Positions 1-6,954 are shown, numbered from the stretch's first letter. The stretch is DNA of 12,050 bases from Rhizobium sp. LCM 4573 (GCF_001854865.1 NZ_MDDW01000003.1:106527-118576), one strand, 5' to 3'. The notes: generated by a model from the letters alone, not told the origin. Translations and numbers: made by a program.

Positions 1-442
1 CATGCTCGATGATCTGGGATTGACCGCCGCCCTCACCGCGCTCGGAGAGCAGTTCACGGAACGGACAGGCATCGAAACGAAGATCGAATCCACATCCAGG
101 GAAGTCTTGAATCCGGAAGCGAACACGGCGCTTTATCGTATCGCCCAGGAGGCGCTGACGAATGTCGAGCGGCACTCTGGCGCGACGAAGGTGGAAATCA
201 GCATATGGAGCACGAAAGGGCGCGTCAGGATGACGATTTCGGACGATGGAATAGGCTTCGACGAGTCTTCCAGACGAAACGGATCGAGATCGGGCGGGCT
301 TGGGCTTAGAAACATGCAGGAGCGCCTCGCCCATTTCGGCGGTGTGCTTCTGGCAAAATCGACGGGTGAAGGCACCATCCTGACCGCTATGCTTCCAAAA
401 TCAGCCAATCTCGGCAAAGCCATTTCCCGCGAGGCCGCATGA
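1..442 (+). CDS. Two-component sensor histidine kinase, C-terminal part (NarX/HisKA_3 type), 5' end outside window
   Basis: This is the ATP-binding end of a sensor kinase that would phosphorylate the response regulator encoded next. The visible part begins in the LDDLGL segment that normally follows the phospho-accepting His of HisKA_3 kinases, so the ATG at 2 is an internal Met and the sensor and dimerisation regions lie upstream of the window. Seen in order: an N box (YRIAQEALTNVERHSGA, about residues 45-61), a G1 box (DDGIGFD, about 81-87) and a G2 box (GGLGLRNMQERL, about 98-109). All three are intact, so the catalytic domain should be active. The stop codon overlaps the start of the regulator gene (ATGA), which implies translational coupling. 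The signal sensed cannot be deduced. The TRAP transporter downstream suggests an organic acid or related nutrient, which is inference. Confidence 0.93.
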   Translation, partial: MLDDLGLTAALTALGEQFTERTGIETKIESTSREVLNPEANTALYRIAQEALTNVERHSGATKVEISIWSTKGRVRMTISDDGIGFDESSRRNGSRSGGLGLRNMQERLAHFGGVLLAKSTGEGTILTAMLPKSANLGKAISREAA

Positions 443-1086
443 GCGAGCGCGAAAAGATCAAGGTCCTCCTCATAGACAACCATCCGCTCGTGCTGGAGGG
501 ATTGAAGGCGGTGTTGGAGACCTTTGCGCATATCATGGTCGTCGGCACGGCGCATCTCGCCAGACAGGGGCTGGATCTCGCCGCAAGCACGCGCCCCACC
601 GTGGTGCTGATGGATATCAACATGCCGCAACTGAACGGCATCGACGCTATCGAGCTGTTCAAGCGCGAAGTCCCCGATGCGAAGATCCTCATGCTCTCCA
701 TGCATGACAGCCGGGAATACATCTCGGCGTCTGTTCTTCAGGGAGCGGCCGGCTATGTTCTCAAGGACGTGCCGAACGAAGAGATCGTCGCCGCAATCGA
801 GACCGTTGCAGGCGGAGGCACCTATTTCTCCTCCGGCGTCCCGGAGGCCCTGCTCCAGCGACGGGAGCCCGAAGATGCGGCGGTCCTTCCCCTTACCTCG
901 CGCGAGCGGGAAATCCTGATCCTGCTCGCGGCGGGGCAAAGCAACAGGGAGATCGCGACGGTCTTGGCGATTTCAGCGCTTACGGTCGAAACGCACCGGA
1001 AGAGCATCAAGAAAAAACTGGGTATTCCGACGACGGCCGGACTGACCCGCTTCGCGCTGGAGCGCGGCCTGATCGCCGAGGCGTAA
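439..1086 (+). CDS. NarL/LuxR-family response regulator
   Basis: A 215-residue DNA-binding response regulator, the partner of the overlapping kinase. The receiver domain fills about residues 7-125, with acidic Asp13, phospho-acceptor Asp59 (in VVLMDINMP), Ser87 and Lys109 (GYVLKD). A LuxR-type helix-turn-helix follows at about 152-211 (LTSREREILILLAAGQSNREIA, then the recognition helix around TVETHRKSIKKKLGI). Length and layout are standard for the NarL/FixJ family. The usual second acidic residue at position 14 is Asn, a common variant in this family. The start is fixed by the ATGA overlap with the kinase. A perfect 7-2-7 inverted repeat 5 bases after the stop codon is a plausible binding site for this protein or a relative, and the TRAP operon lies just beyond. 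Control of that operon is inferred from position. Confidence 0.95.
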   Translation: MSEREKIKVLLIDNHPLVLEGLKAVLETFAHIMVVGTAHLARQGLDLAASTRPTVVLMDINMPQLNGIDAIELFKREVPDAKILMLSMHDSREYISASVLQGAAGYVLKDVPNEEIVAAIETVAGGGTYFSSGVPEALLQRREPEDAAVLPLTSREREILILLAAGQSNREIATVLAISALTVETHRKSIKKKLGIPTTAGLTRFALERGLIAEA

Positions 1087-1091
1087 TGGCA

Positions 1092-1107
1092 TACCCAGAA
1101 GTGGGTA
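1092..1107. promoter_or_regulatory. Perfect 7-2-7 inverted repeat, candidate response-regulator operator
   Basis: TACCCAG-AA-GTGGGTA is a perfect dyad of two 7-base arms with a 2-base centre. NarL-family regulators classically bind inverted TACYYMT heptamers spaced by 2 bases, and each arm here matches six of the seven positions. It lies between a NarL-type regulator gene and the TRAP operon, 101 bases before the first transporter start. As RNA it could also fold as a 6-bp stem with a GAAG loop, but no U-tract follows directly, so a terminator is less likely. Confidence 0.5.
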
Positions 1108-1132
1108 GCTGCATTTCTTTTGCCTTTGCAGC
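1108..1132. repeat. Inverted repeat GCTGCA-N13-TGCAGC next to the 7-2-7 palindrome
   Basis: The two 6-base arms are perfect complements and directly abut the preceding palindrome, giving two adjacent dyads in the regulator-transporter gap. The 13-base centre is pyrimidine-rich (TTTCTTTTGCCTT). It could be a second protein site or a weak hairpin. A possible -10 element (TATTGT, 1135-1140) lies just downstream, which would put both dyads in an activator position, but I see no convincing -35. Confidence 0.3.
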
Positions 1133-1208
1133 CATATTGTGAGGCAAGTCTGTAGGACGTAGGTCCAATCCGACGGTCGCTCCAAGCGGCCATCGGGGAG
1201 GACATTTC

Positions 1209-1757
1209 ATGACAGGGCTGCTATCGCTCTCGCGCGCGATCGACGCGATCAATACGTTTTTTGGCAAGGCCGTATCCTGGCTGCTGCTGCTGGCCATTAT
1301 CATCAGCGCGGTAAACGCCACCACCCGCAAGCTTTTCAATCTCAGCTCCAATGCCTGGCTGGAAGCCCAGTGGTATCTCTTCTCAGCCGCCTTCCTGGTT
1401 GCCGCGGCCTATACGCTCCTTTCCAGCGAGCATGTGAGAGTGGACCTGGTGTACGGCAATCTGCCACGCAAGGCGCAGCTTTGGGTCGAAATCCTCGGCA
1501 CGATCTTTTTCCTCTTCCCGTTCTGCCTGATCACTATCTACCTGTCCTGGCCGACGGTGGCGGAAAAGTTCATGACCGGTGAGGTTTCGAACAATACCGG
1601 GGGCCTTATCCTCTGGCCGGTATGGGCCATGATCCCGCTAGGCTTCGCTCTTCTCACCCTGCAGGGCGTCTCCGAACTCATCAAGCGCATCGCTATCCTG
1701 CGCGGCGATCTGCCCGACACGGTGGCGCTGGCCGATGCCGAAGCCAAGGCCCTTTGA
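1209..1757 (+). CDS. TRAP transporter small permease (DctQ type)
   Basis: A 182-residue inner-membrane protein, the small permease of a tripartite ATP-independent periplasmic transporter. It forms the membrane complex with the large permease encoded 13 bases downstream. About four hydrophobic segments are visible (roughly residues 18-36, 52-70, 90-112 and 133-153). They carry features usual for DctQ proteins, such as the ISAVNATTRK segment after helix 1, the conserved EAQWYLF patch, and HVRVDLVY before helix 3. The start is supported by a strong Shine-Dalgarno sequence (GGGGAGG, 1195-1201) seven bases before the ATG. The length fits the family. It is the first gene of the transport unit, and the gap in front of it holds the dyad repeats that may control the operon. 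The substrate is decided mainly by the binding protein. Confidence 0.93.
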   Translation: MTGLLSLSRAIDAINTFFGKAVSWLLLLAIIISAVNATTRKLFNLSSNAWLEAQWYLFSAAFLVAAAYTLLSSEHVRVDLVYGNLPRKAQLWVEILGTIFFLFPFCLITIYLSWPTVAEKFMTGEVSNNTGGLILWPVWAMIPLGFALLTLQGVSELIKRIAILRGDLPDTVALADAEAKAL

Positions 1758-1770
1758 GGGAATTCCATAG

Positions 1771-3351
1771 ATGTTTGCATTCTTCGCGGAAAATCTCGCC
1801 CCGATCATGTTTCTGTCGCTGATCGTGGTGCTGCTCATCGGCTATCCGGTCGCCTTCGCCCTTGCCTTCGTAGGTTTTGTCTTCGGCTTCATCGGCATCG
1901 AAATGGGCCTGCTCCCTGCCAATCTGTTCGGCGCGATCCCGGACCGGATATTCGGGCAGATGTCAAACGAGACTCTGCTGGCTATTCCCTTCTTCACTTT
2001 CATGGGCTTGATCCTGGAGAGAAGCGGGATGGCCGAGGATCTGCTCGACACGATCGGACAGCTTTTCGGGCCCGTTCGGGGTGGCCTCGCCTTCGCCGTC
2101 ATCTTCGTCGGCGCCATTCTTGCCGCCACTACGGGCGTGGTCGCCGCCTCCGTCATTTCCATGGGCTTGATCTCACTGCCCATCATGCTCCGCTACGGCT
2201 ACGATCGGAAGGTCGCCTCCGGGACTATCGCCGCTTCCGGAACGCTCGCTCAGATTATCCCGCCGAGCCTCGTCCTGATCATCCTGGCCGACCAACTCGG
2301 CCGCTCGGTTGGCGACATGTACAAGGGCGCACTCGTTCCCGGTCTTCTGCTGGTCGCGGCCTATGCCGGCTACATCATCCTGATGTCCTTGATTCAGCCG
2401 CAGAGCGTCCCGGCACTTCCGCCGGAAGCCAGAACACTCAAAGGCTGGAAGCTTTTTCAGCGCGTCATCATTTCCCTGGTGCCGCCGCTGGTGCTGATCT
2501 TCCTGGTGCTCGGCACTATCTTCATCGGCCTTGCGACCCCGACGGAAGGCGGCGCGATGGGAGCCGTGGGCGCTCTGGTGCTTGCGGCAATGAACCGGCG
2601 GCTGGATCTCTCGATGATCAAGTCCGCCCTTTACGCGACGGTGAAGCTCTCCTCCTTCGTGATCTTCATCCTGCTCGGTGCCCGCGTCTTCTCGCTCACC
2701 TTCTACGGCGTGAACGGCCATATCTGGGTCGAGCACCTGATGACGTCCATTCCCGGTGGAGAAGTCGGCTTCCTGATCGTCGCCAACCTGCTCGTCTTCT
2801 TCCTTGCCTTCTTCCTGGATTATTTCGAGCTGGCCTTCATCATCATCCCGCTCCTGGCTCCCGTCGCGGACAGCCTCGGCATCGACCTCATCTGGTTCGG
2901 CGTGATGCTGGCGATCAACATGCAGACCTCGTTCATGCACCCGCCATTCGGCTTCTCCCTGTTCTACCTGCGCTCCGTCGCGCCGAACCGCGCCTACAAG
3001 GACAGGGTAACCGGCCAGACCATTCAGCCGGTCACCTCGGGGCAGATCTATATGGGCGCCCTCCCCTATCTGGCCATACAGCTCGTCATGGTGGCGGTGG
3101 TGATCACCTTCCCGCAGTTGGTGACGCACTACAAGTCCGGCCAAACCGTCGTCGATCCGGCCACGATCGAGCTCAATGTGCCGATGCCGGGAGAAGACGG
3201 AGGCAATCCGTTCGGCACGCCGGCTCCGCCCTTCGGCGCCGAACCCTCGGAAGGCGAGGTCCCACCGCCGACATTCGGCTCGCCCACTCCGGATTTTGGT
3301 TCTCCCACCCCGAGCTTCGGAGCCCCCCAGTCGGGCGGAACCAGTCCCTGA
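1771..3351 (+). CDS. TRAP transporter large permease (DctM type) with a Pro/Phe/Gly-rich C-terminal tail
   Basis: A 526-residue inner-membrane protein, the ion-coupled transport subunit of the TRAP system. Many hydrophobic helices run from about residue 8 to 450, with DctM-family segments such as IPFFTFMGLILERSGMAEDLL, GTLAQIIPPSLVLII, ATPTEGGAMGA and MQTSFMHPPFGFSLFYLR. The MHPPFGF motif and the large length place it with the TakM/FcbT3-like group rather than with short C4-dicarboxylate DctM. Residues 470-526 form a soluble tail with five FG dipeptides in a Pro-rich setting (FGTPAPPFG, FGSPTPDFG, FGSPTPSFG). The tail looks disordered and is not part of the core family. Translation may be helped by a GAGGG element overlapping the stop of the small permease gene. 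Two strong hairpins follow before the binding protein gene. Confidence 0.95.
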   Translation: MFAFFAENLAPIMFLSLIVVLLIGYPVAFALAFVGFVFGFIGIEMGLLPANLFGAIPDRIFGQMSNETLLAIPFFTFMGLILERSGMAEDLLDTIGQLFGPVRGGLAFAVIFVGAILAATTGVVAASVISMGLISLPIMLRYGYDRKVASGTIAASGTLAQIIPPSLVLIILADQLGRSVGDMYKGALVPGLLLVAAYAGYIILMSLIQPQSVPALPPEARTLKGWKLFQRVIISLVPPLVLIFLVLGTIFIGLATPTEGGAMGAVGALVLAAMNRRLDLSMIKSALYATVKLSSFVIFILLGARVFSLTFYGVNGHIWVEHLMTSIPGGEVGFLIVANLLVFFLAFFLDYFELAFIIIPLLAPVADSLGIDLIWFGVMLAINMQTSFMHPPFGFSLFYLRSVAPNRAYKDRVTGQTIQPVTSGQIYMGALPYLAIQLVMVAVVITFPQLVTHYKSGQTVVDPATIELNVPMPGEDGGNPFGTPAPPFGAEPSEGEVPPPTFGSPTPDFGSPTPSFGAPQSGGTSP

Positions 3352-3361
3352 TCGTCAAATC

Positions 3362-3383
3362 CACGCCCGGCATTCCGGGCGTG
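3362..3383 (+). other. Intergenic hairpin 1 between large permease and binding protein genes
   Basis: CACGCCCGG, loop CATT, CCGGGCGTG: a perfect 9-bp GC-rich stem starting 10 bases after the permease stop. No T-run follows (CCGTTATCC), so it is not a good intrinsic terminator. A role in 3'-end protection, partial attenuation or processing, to set the level of the binding protein against the permeases, is inference. Confidence 0.6.
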
Positions 3384-3391
3384 CCGTTATC

Positions 3392-3410
3392 CGGTCAAGG
3401 CACTTGACCG
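3392..3410. other. Intergenic hairpin/palindrome 2 upstream of binding protein gene
   Basis: CGGTCAAG-GCA-CTTGACCG is a perfect 8-bp dyad with a 3-base centre, 8 bases after hairpin 1 and 28 bases before the binding-protein ATG. It could be an RNA hairpin or an operator. The symmetry alone does not tell which. Confidence 0.55.
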
Positions 3411-3438
3411 TGATCCAACCCAAATGAGGAGGACAGAC

Positions 3439-4554
3439 ATGACCGATACACTAAGCCGTCGCGGCTTCCTGACGAAGGGAGCCATCGCCGGCGCGGCCAC
3501 CGCAGCGGGCGCCTCGCTTGCCGCCCCGGCCATCGCCCAGGAGCTTCCGACGCTCCGTTGGCGTCTGACGTCCGGCTTTCCCAACAACCTCGACACAATC
3601 TACGGCGGCGCCGTCGTCATGGCCGAGGCGCTATCCAAGATCACCGAGGGCAAGTTCCAGATCCAGGTCTTCCAGGCCGGCGAACTGGTTCCCGGCGCCC
3701 AGGCGATCGACGCGGTGAAGGCCAATACCGTCGAGCTTGCCCATACCTGCGGCTACTATTTCACCGGAAAGGATCCGACGTTCGCGATCGGCTCCACCAT
3801 CCCCTTCGGCCTCAACGGCCGCCAGCAGAATGCCTGGCTCTATCATGGGGGCGGCAACGAGGCCTATAACGAGTTTCTGGCGGACTATGGCGTCGTCGGC
3901 ATTCCGGGTGGCGCCACGGGCGCTCAGATGGGCGGCTGGTTCCGCAAGGAGATCAAGAGCACGGCCGACCTCCAGGGCGTCAAGATGCGCATCGCCGGTG
4001 TCGCCGGCGAGGTGATGTCGCGCCTCGGCGTCGTCCCGCAACAGCTTCCGGGCGGCGACATCTATCCGGCGCTGGAGCGCGGCACGATCGATGCGGCCGA
4101 ATGGATCGGACCTTATGACGACGAGAAGCTCGGCTTCTATCAGATCGCCCCGAACTACTACTATCCGGCCTATTGGGAAGGCGGTCTGACGATCCACTTC
4201 TTCATCAACAAGGCCCAGTACGAAGGCTTGCCGGAAGCTTACAAGGCGGCTCTCGACACAGCCTGCAAGGCGGCCAATGTCAACATGCAGGCCCTCTACG
4301 ACGTCAAGAACACGACGGCGATCCGCTCGCTCGTCGGCAAGGGCGTGAAGCTGCGCCCCCTGCCCCGCGACGTGATGGATGCCGCCTACAAGGCCGCATT
4401 CGAACTCTACGGCGAATATGCCGAGAAGCACCCGGCATGGGCGAAGATCTACCCCGGCTGGAAGAAGTTCCGCGATGAATCCTTCGAGTGGTTCCGCGTC
4501 GCGGAATATAGCTACGACAGCTACATGTATGCAGCCCAGGCCGCAAAGAAATGA
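3439..4554 (+). CDS. TRAP transporter periplasmic substrate-binding protein (DctP family, TakP/FcbT1-like), Tat-exported
   Basis: A 371-residue periplasmic solute receptor that delivers substrate to the two permeases encoded upstream. The N-terminus has a twin-arginine signal (SRRGFLTKG, residues 6-14), an Ala-rich core and a likely cleavage site after AIA (residue 33). The mature protein has the DctP fold markers: a carboxylate-binding Arg in KMRIAG (Arg184), Gln163 in AQMGGWF, and EW in IDAAEWIGPYDD (221-222). The EWIGPYDD and YYPAYWEGG motifs resemble TakP (2-oxo acids such as pyruvate) and FcbT1 (chlorinated aromatic acids), so a monocarboxylate or keto acid is the best guess. I chose the ATG at 3439 because GAGGAGG (3426-3432) lies six bases before it; the in-frame ATG at 3424 overlaps that Shine-Dalgarno sequence. 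Confidence 0.94.
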   Translation: MTDTLSRRGFLTKGAIAGAATAAGASLAAPAIAQELPTLRWRLTSGFPNNLDTIYGGAVVMAEALSKITEGKFQIQVFQAGELVPGAQAIDAVKANTVELAHTCGYYFTGKDPTFAIGSTIPFGLNGRQQNAWLYHGGGNEAYNEFLADYGVVGIPGGATGAQMGGWFRKEIKSTADLQGVKMRIAGVAGEVMSRLGVVPQQLPGGDIYPALERGTIDAAEWIGPYDDEKLGFYQIAPNYYYPAYWEGGLTIHFFINKAQYEGLPEAYKAALDTACKAANVNMQALYDVKNTTAIRSLVGKGVKLRPLPRDVMDAAYKAAFELYGEYAEKHPAWAKIYPGWKKFRDESFEWFRVAEYSYDSYMYAAQAAKK

Positions 4555-4561
4555 GTTCTTA

Positions 4562-4587
4562 ATGACCGGGGCGAAAGCCCCGGTCAT
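4562..4587 (+). terminator. Hairpin terminator after the TRAP operon
   Basis: A perfect 11-bp stem (ATGACCGGGGC / GCCCCGGTCAT) closed by a GAAA tetraloop, eight bases after the binding-protein stop. There is no T-run on the plus side, so it may act as a 3'-end stabiliser or a U-less terminator. Its position ends the TRAP unit before the oppositely oriented DUF4142 gene. Confidence 0.65.
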
Positions 4588-4623
4588 GCCCCGGCTTCGT
4601 TCACCGGATATCTCTCCAGCGCA

Positions 4624-5148
4624 CTATTCGTTGAGCTTCTTCGCCATTTGAAGATGATGTTCCAGTGCCGAGACCTTGCCGGCGGCCCAGGACCTGAGCT
4701 CCGCGTTTTCACCTTCTTCACCGTAGCGCTTGAACAAGTCCACGGCTTCCTCATGGGCCTCAACCTGGTCCGACCGATATTGCTGGGTGAATTCGTCACC
4801 CTGCAGGCTGTTCAACTTGTCGAGCAATTCCTGATGAGCCGGCGTCATGGCCGTGGGCAGGGCCGCCTTCACCTTTCCACCGTCAACGAGTTGCTTGAGC
4901 TCGGCCGTCGTCTTCTGATGATCCTCGATCATCTGCTGCGCGAAGGTTTTTGTCGCCGCATCGCTGCGTTCGGCCGCGAGCTTGCTTGATTCAATCTCGA
5001 ACATATCGCTCGATGCCGCCTCCTTCACGAAATCCTCGGTCTTGGGAGCAACCCCCATCAGCGTGTTGACGCCGGATTTTTCCGCTGCGGATTGCGCAAG
5101 GGCCGATGCGGCCGCCAGCATGGCGGCCATGAAAACGATCTTTCTCAT
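4624..5148 (-). CDS. Exported DUF4142 family protein
   Basis: A 174-residue protein with a short Sec signal (MRKIVFMAAMLAAASALAQ, likely cut after ALA at about residue 18). An all-helical domain of the DUF4142 family follows, a ferritin-like four-helix bundle of unknown function, often exported. Family marks are FVKEAASSDMFEIESSKLAAERS (about residues 40-62), FAQQMIEDHQKTTAEL (69-84), and the C-terminal AVDLFKRYGEEGENAELRSWA and LEHHLQMA stretches. The His/Glu pattern resembles metal-binding bundles, but metal binding is not shown. The start has a good Shine-Dalgarno sequence (AAGGAG). A candidate GGAAC-N16-TGTT promoter lies 31 bases upstream, which suggests general-stress sigma control. The gene faces the TRAP operon tail to tail and has no operon partner. 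Confidence 0.9.
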   Translation of the reverse strand: MRKIVFMAAMLAAASALAQSAAEKSGVNTLMGVAPKTEDFVKEAASSDMFEIESSKLAAERSDAATKTFAQQMIEDHQKTTAELKQLVDGGKVKAALPTAMTPAHQELLDKLNSLQGDEFTQQYRSDQVEAHEEAVDLFKRYGEEGENAELRSWAAGKVSALEHHLQMAKKLNE

Positions 5149-5179
5149 CTAGTTCTCCTTCCAATGGAACTGAAAGACG

Positions 5180-5204
5180 AACAGGGATCCAGCAATGTTG
5201 TTCC
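5180..5204 (-). promoter_or_regulatory. Candidate EcfG-like promoter of the DUF4142 gene
   Basis: On the minus strand GGAAC, 16 bases, TGTT. The alphaproteobacterial general-stress sigma factor EcfG/RpoE2 uses GGAAC-N16/17-CGTT, so this matches eight of nine fixed positions and sits 31 bases before the ATG. It differs from the GGAAT sites at 6955-9212 in the -35 element, so it may be read by a different sigma factor. Confidence 0.5.
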
Positions 5205-5327
5205 AGCCGATCGCGACAGCAACGGCGGGGCTATATGACTCTTATTCTGGGATGTTGCATGTATGCACTCGACTCTCCGCAGGCCGCATGTATCGATTGG
5301 CGGACAGTGCGTGCGAGGGGACGAGCC

Positions 5328-5438
5328 GTGTTTTTCGAGTGGGACGCTTACCTTATCAAGATGCTCATGGCCTGGGTGGCCGCAATCATGGTTGCGGGTT
5401 TTCCGGTATGGCTGCTCGTCAACGCCGTCACGATTTAG
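5328..5438 (+). CDS. Possible 36-residue single-pass membrane peptide
   Basis: A short frame starting with GTG, preceded by GAGGGG (5315-5320) at a 7-base spacing. The predicted peptide is FFEWDAYLIKML followed by a hydrophobic helix (AWVAAIMVAGFPVWLLV, about residues 13-29) and a short tail ending NAVTI. An in-frame ATG at 5235 would give 67 residues, but the added part (CCMYALDSPQAACIDW) looks non-coding and that ATG lacks a clear Shine-Dalgarno sequence. I do not recognise a family. The amphipathic start, Trp residues and single helix are typical of small bacterial membrane proteins. If it is not real, 5149-5501 is a 353-base gap holding only the DUF4142 promoter and inverted repeats. Confidence 0.42.
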   Translation: MFFEWDAYLIKMLMAWVAAIMVAGFPVWLLVNAVTI

Positions 5439-5439
5439 A

Positions 5440-5495
5440 CGCGTCTCATCCCACTTCCGAGACATAATCATCGATCTGCGGCCAGTAGAGACGCG
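5440..5495. repeat. Inverted repeat between convergent genes
   Basis: CGCGTCTC (5440-5447) and GAGACGCG (5488-5495) are perfect complements 40 bases apart. A nearer GAGAC copy at 5459-5463 can pair with the same left arm, so two alternative hairpins are possible. It lies between the end of the small membrane peptide and the end of the protease gene and may help to end transcription from either side. No T-run supports a classical terminator. Confidence 0.3.
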
Positions 5496-5501
5496 CTTTC
5501 G

Positions 5502-6887
5502 CTATCTAGCGCACAGCGTAGCTGCACTCAGAAGTCCCCATCCATAGATCACATCCTTGCCCGGCGTTCCCATATCCGCGGCAGTTCGCATCAGTTCCGT
5601 CTCGATCTCCCGCGGGGTGAGTTCCGGGCGGGTGGCCCGCATGACGGCTGCGGCCGCGGTGACGAACGGGGCGGCAAACGACGTGCCGCTCTTTTGCCGT
5701 GCACCGGAAATCGACGCGGCAGTCCAGACACCAACGCCTGGAGCGGCGATATCGATATGCGGCCCGCGTACGGCGCGGCGATAGGGCTTTCTTGCGCGAT
5801 CCACGGCGGTGACCGCAATCACATCCTCATAGGCTGCGGGATAAACCGGTTTTGCATTGGGGCCATCATTGCCGGCGGCCGCGATCAGGATGGCACCCTG
5901 TCCGACCGCGGTGCGGACCGCTTGCTCGAGCAGCAGGTTCGGCGGGCCCGTGAGGCTCAGGTTGATTACGCTTACCCCACGCCCGGCGAGAAGGTCCAGC
6001 GCCCGCACGAGGTCGTAGGCGCTGGCGATATCCGCCGTATTGCCGAACCGGTGAAAGGCATCGATGGCAATCAGCTCCGATGATGGAAGCAATCCGGGCG
6101 TTCGGCCTTCAGGCGATCCGACGAGAAGTGCGGCGACCGCCGTGCCGTGCTGCTCACCCGATCGCGGCAAGCTCTCTTTGCCGAGGCGGATCACCTCTAT
6201 GCGGGCACCGTCGAAAGCGGCATGGCCGGCATTGATGGCCGTATCAACGAGACCGATCGGTTGCGGCGTGATGCAAGCACCGTCTTTGCCTGGTTCGACC
6301 GGCCAGCCGACCATGTGCCGCACCAGGGCGCAGCCACTCTTGCCACAGGCTGCTGAGCCAGCCTGTTCGGGCTGGTAGTAATGGTTGAAATCCACCGAAG
6401 CCGACGGGGCCTGTGCCGCGACCGCCTGACGGGCAGCGTCGAGCGTCATGCCCTGCGGAATCGTCAACCGCACCAACTCGCTTCCGGTAAGCGCAATCTG
6501 CTGGCGATCGTCCACCACAAAGCCGGTCTGCACTAGGGTGGCGATCGATGTTTCGTCCAGTCCGAGCGCAGCGATCTCGTTCGGCGCTCTATCGGGGACG
6601 ATGATCCGGCGGCGGACCGGAGCCGGCCGTGATTCACGCCGAGGCGCGCGCCATAGCGTGCGGCTGTCCCTGCGCCGATCATCGTCATCGTCGCGGTAGT
6701 ACCCGCCGCCCCGGTCGTCATCATCCCCGTCATCGTCGTCTCCCCCATCGTCATCATCATCCGCATAGGCGGCGGAGATGCCGGCGAGACCGAAGTGTTG
6801 TATGCCAGGCAGCGCCAGTTCTCCTGCAAGAACCAGGCAAAGGAGCACAGCCAACCGGCTGGCACGGCTTGCAGGCAAACAGGTCAT
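5502..6887 (-). CDS. Exported subtilisin-like serine protease (S8 family) with Asp-rich N-terminal region
   Basis: A 461-residue secreted or periplasmic protease. The signal peptide core is RLAVLLCLVLAGELALPG, and a later AYA site suggests cleavage near residue 42. An acidic stretch follows (about 43-75, mostly Asp with Gly, Arg and Tyr), then a basic Arg/Pro segment (77-100) and an N-terminal domain (about 101-175) that may act as a prodomain. The S8 catalytic set is complete: Asp215 (GLVDTAI), His248 (EQHGTAVA), oxyanion Asn340 (AAAGNDGP) and Ser403 (SGTSFAAP). Four Cys (181, 186, 205, 459) could form disulfides. The ATG has a modest GGAG upstream. The gene is divergent from the ECF sigma gene and has a GGAAT-N16-CGTC site 67 bases upstream, so it is probably part of that sigma factor's regulon. 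The substrate is unknown. Confidence 0.93.
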   Translation of the reverse strand: MTCLPASRASRLAVLLCLVLAGELALPGIQHFGLAGISAAYADDDDDGGDDDDGDDDDRGGGYYRDDDDDRRRDSRTLWRAPRRESRPAPVRRRIIVPDRAPNEIAALGLDETSIATLVQTGFVVDDRQQIALTGSELVRLTIPQGMTLDAARQAVAAQAPSASVDFNHYYQPEQAGSAACGKSGCALVRHMVGWPVEPGKDGACITPQPIGLVDTAINAGHAAFDGARIEVIRLGKESLPRSGEQHGTAVAALLVGSPEGRTPGLLPSSELIAIDAFHRFGNTADIASAYDLVRALDLLAGRGVSVINLSLTGPPNLLLEQAVRTAVGQGAILIAAAGNDGPNAKPVYPAAYEDVIAVTAVDRARKPYRRAVRGPHIDIAAPGVGVWTAASISGARQKSGTSFAAPFVTAAAAVMRATRPELTPREIETELMRTAADMGTPGKDVIYGWGLLSAATLCAR

Positions 6888-6954
6888 TTCACTATCTCCG
6901 ATTGAAACAATGCCGATTTATATGGCGCTACTACGCTCTATGCTACTGCGAGTA

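Noticed and set aside
133..939. 268-codon minus-strand frame opposite the kinase and regulator genes
   Set aside because: It crosses two overlapping genes that have intact catalytic motifs; the composition is that of antisense sequence.
2173..3144. Long open frame (323 codons) on the minus strand opposite the TRAP large permease
   Set aside because: The product is a run of charged residues rich in Asp, Glu, His and Gln (for example EGDHHRHHDELYGQ), typical of the antisense of a hydrophobic membrane protein gene. The plus-strand gene has clear family motifs.
3631..4587. Long open frame on the minus strand opposite the binding protein gene
   Set aside because: No family features, and it lies fully against a well-supported gene in GC-rich DNA where antisense frames stay open by chance.
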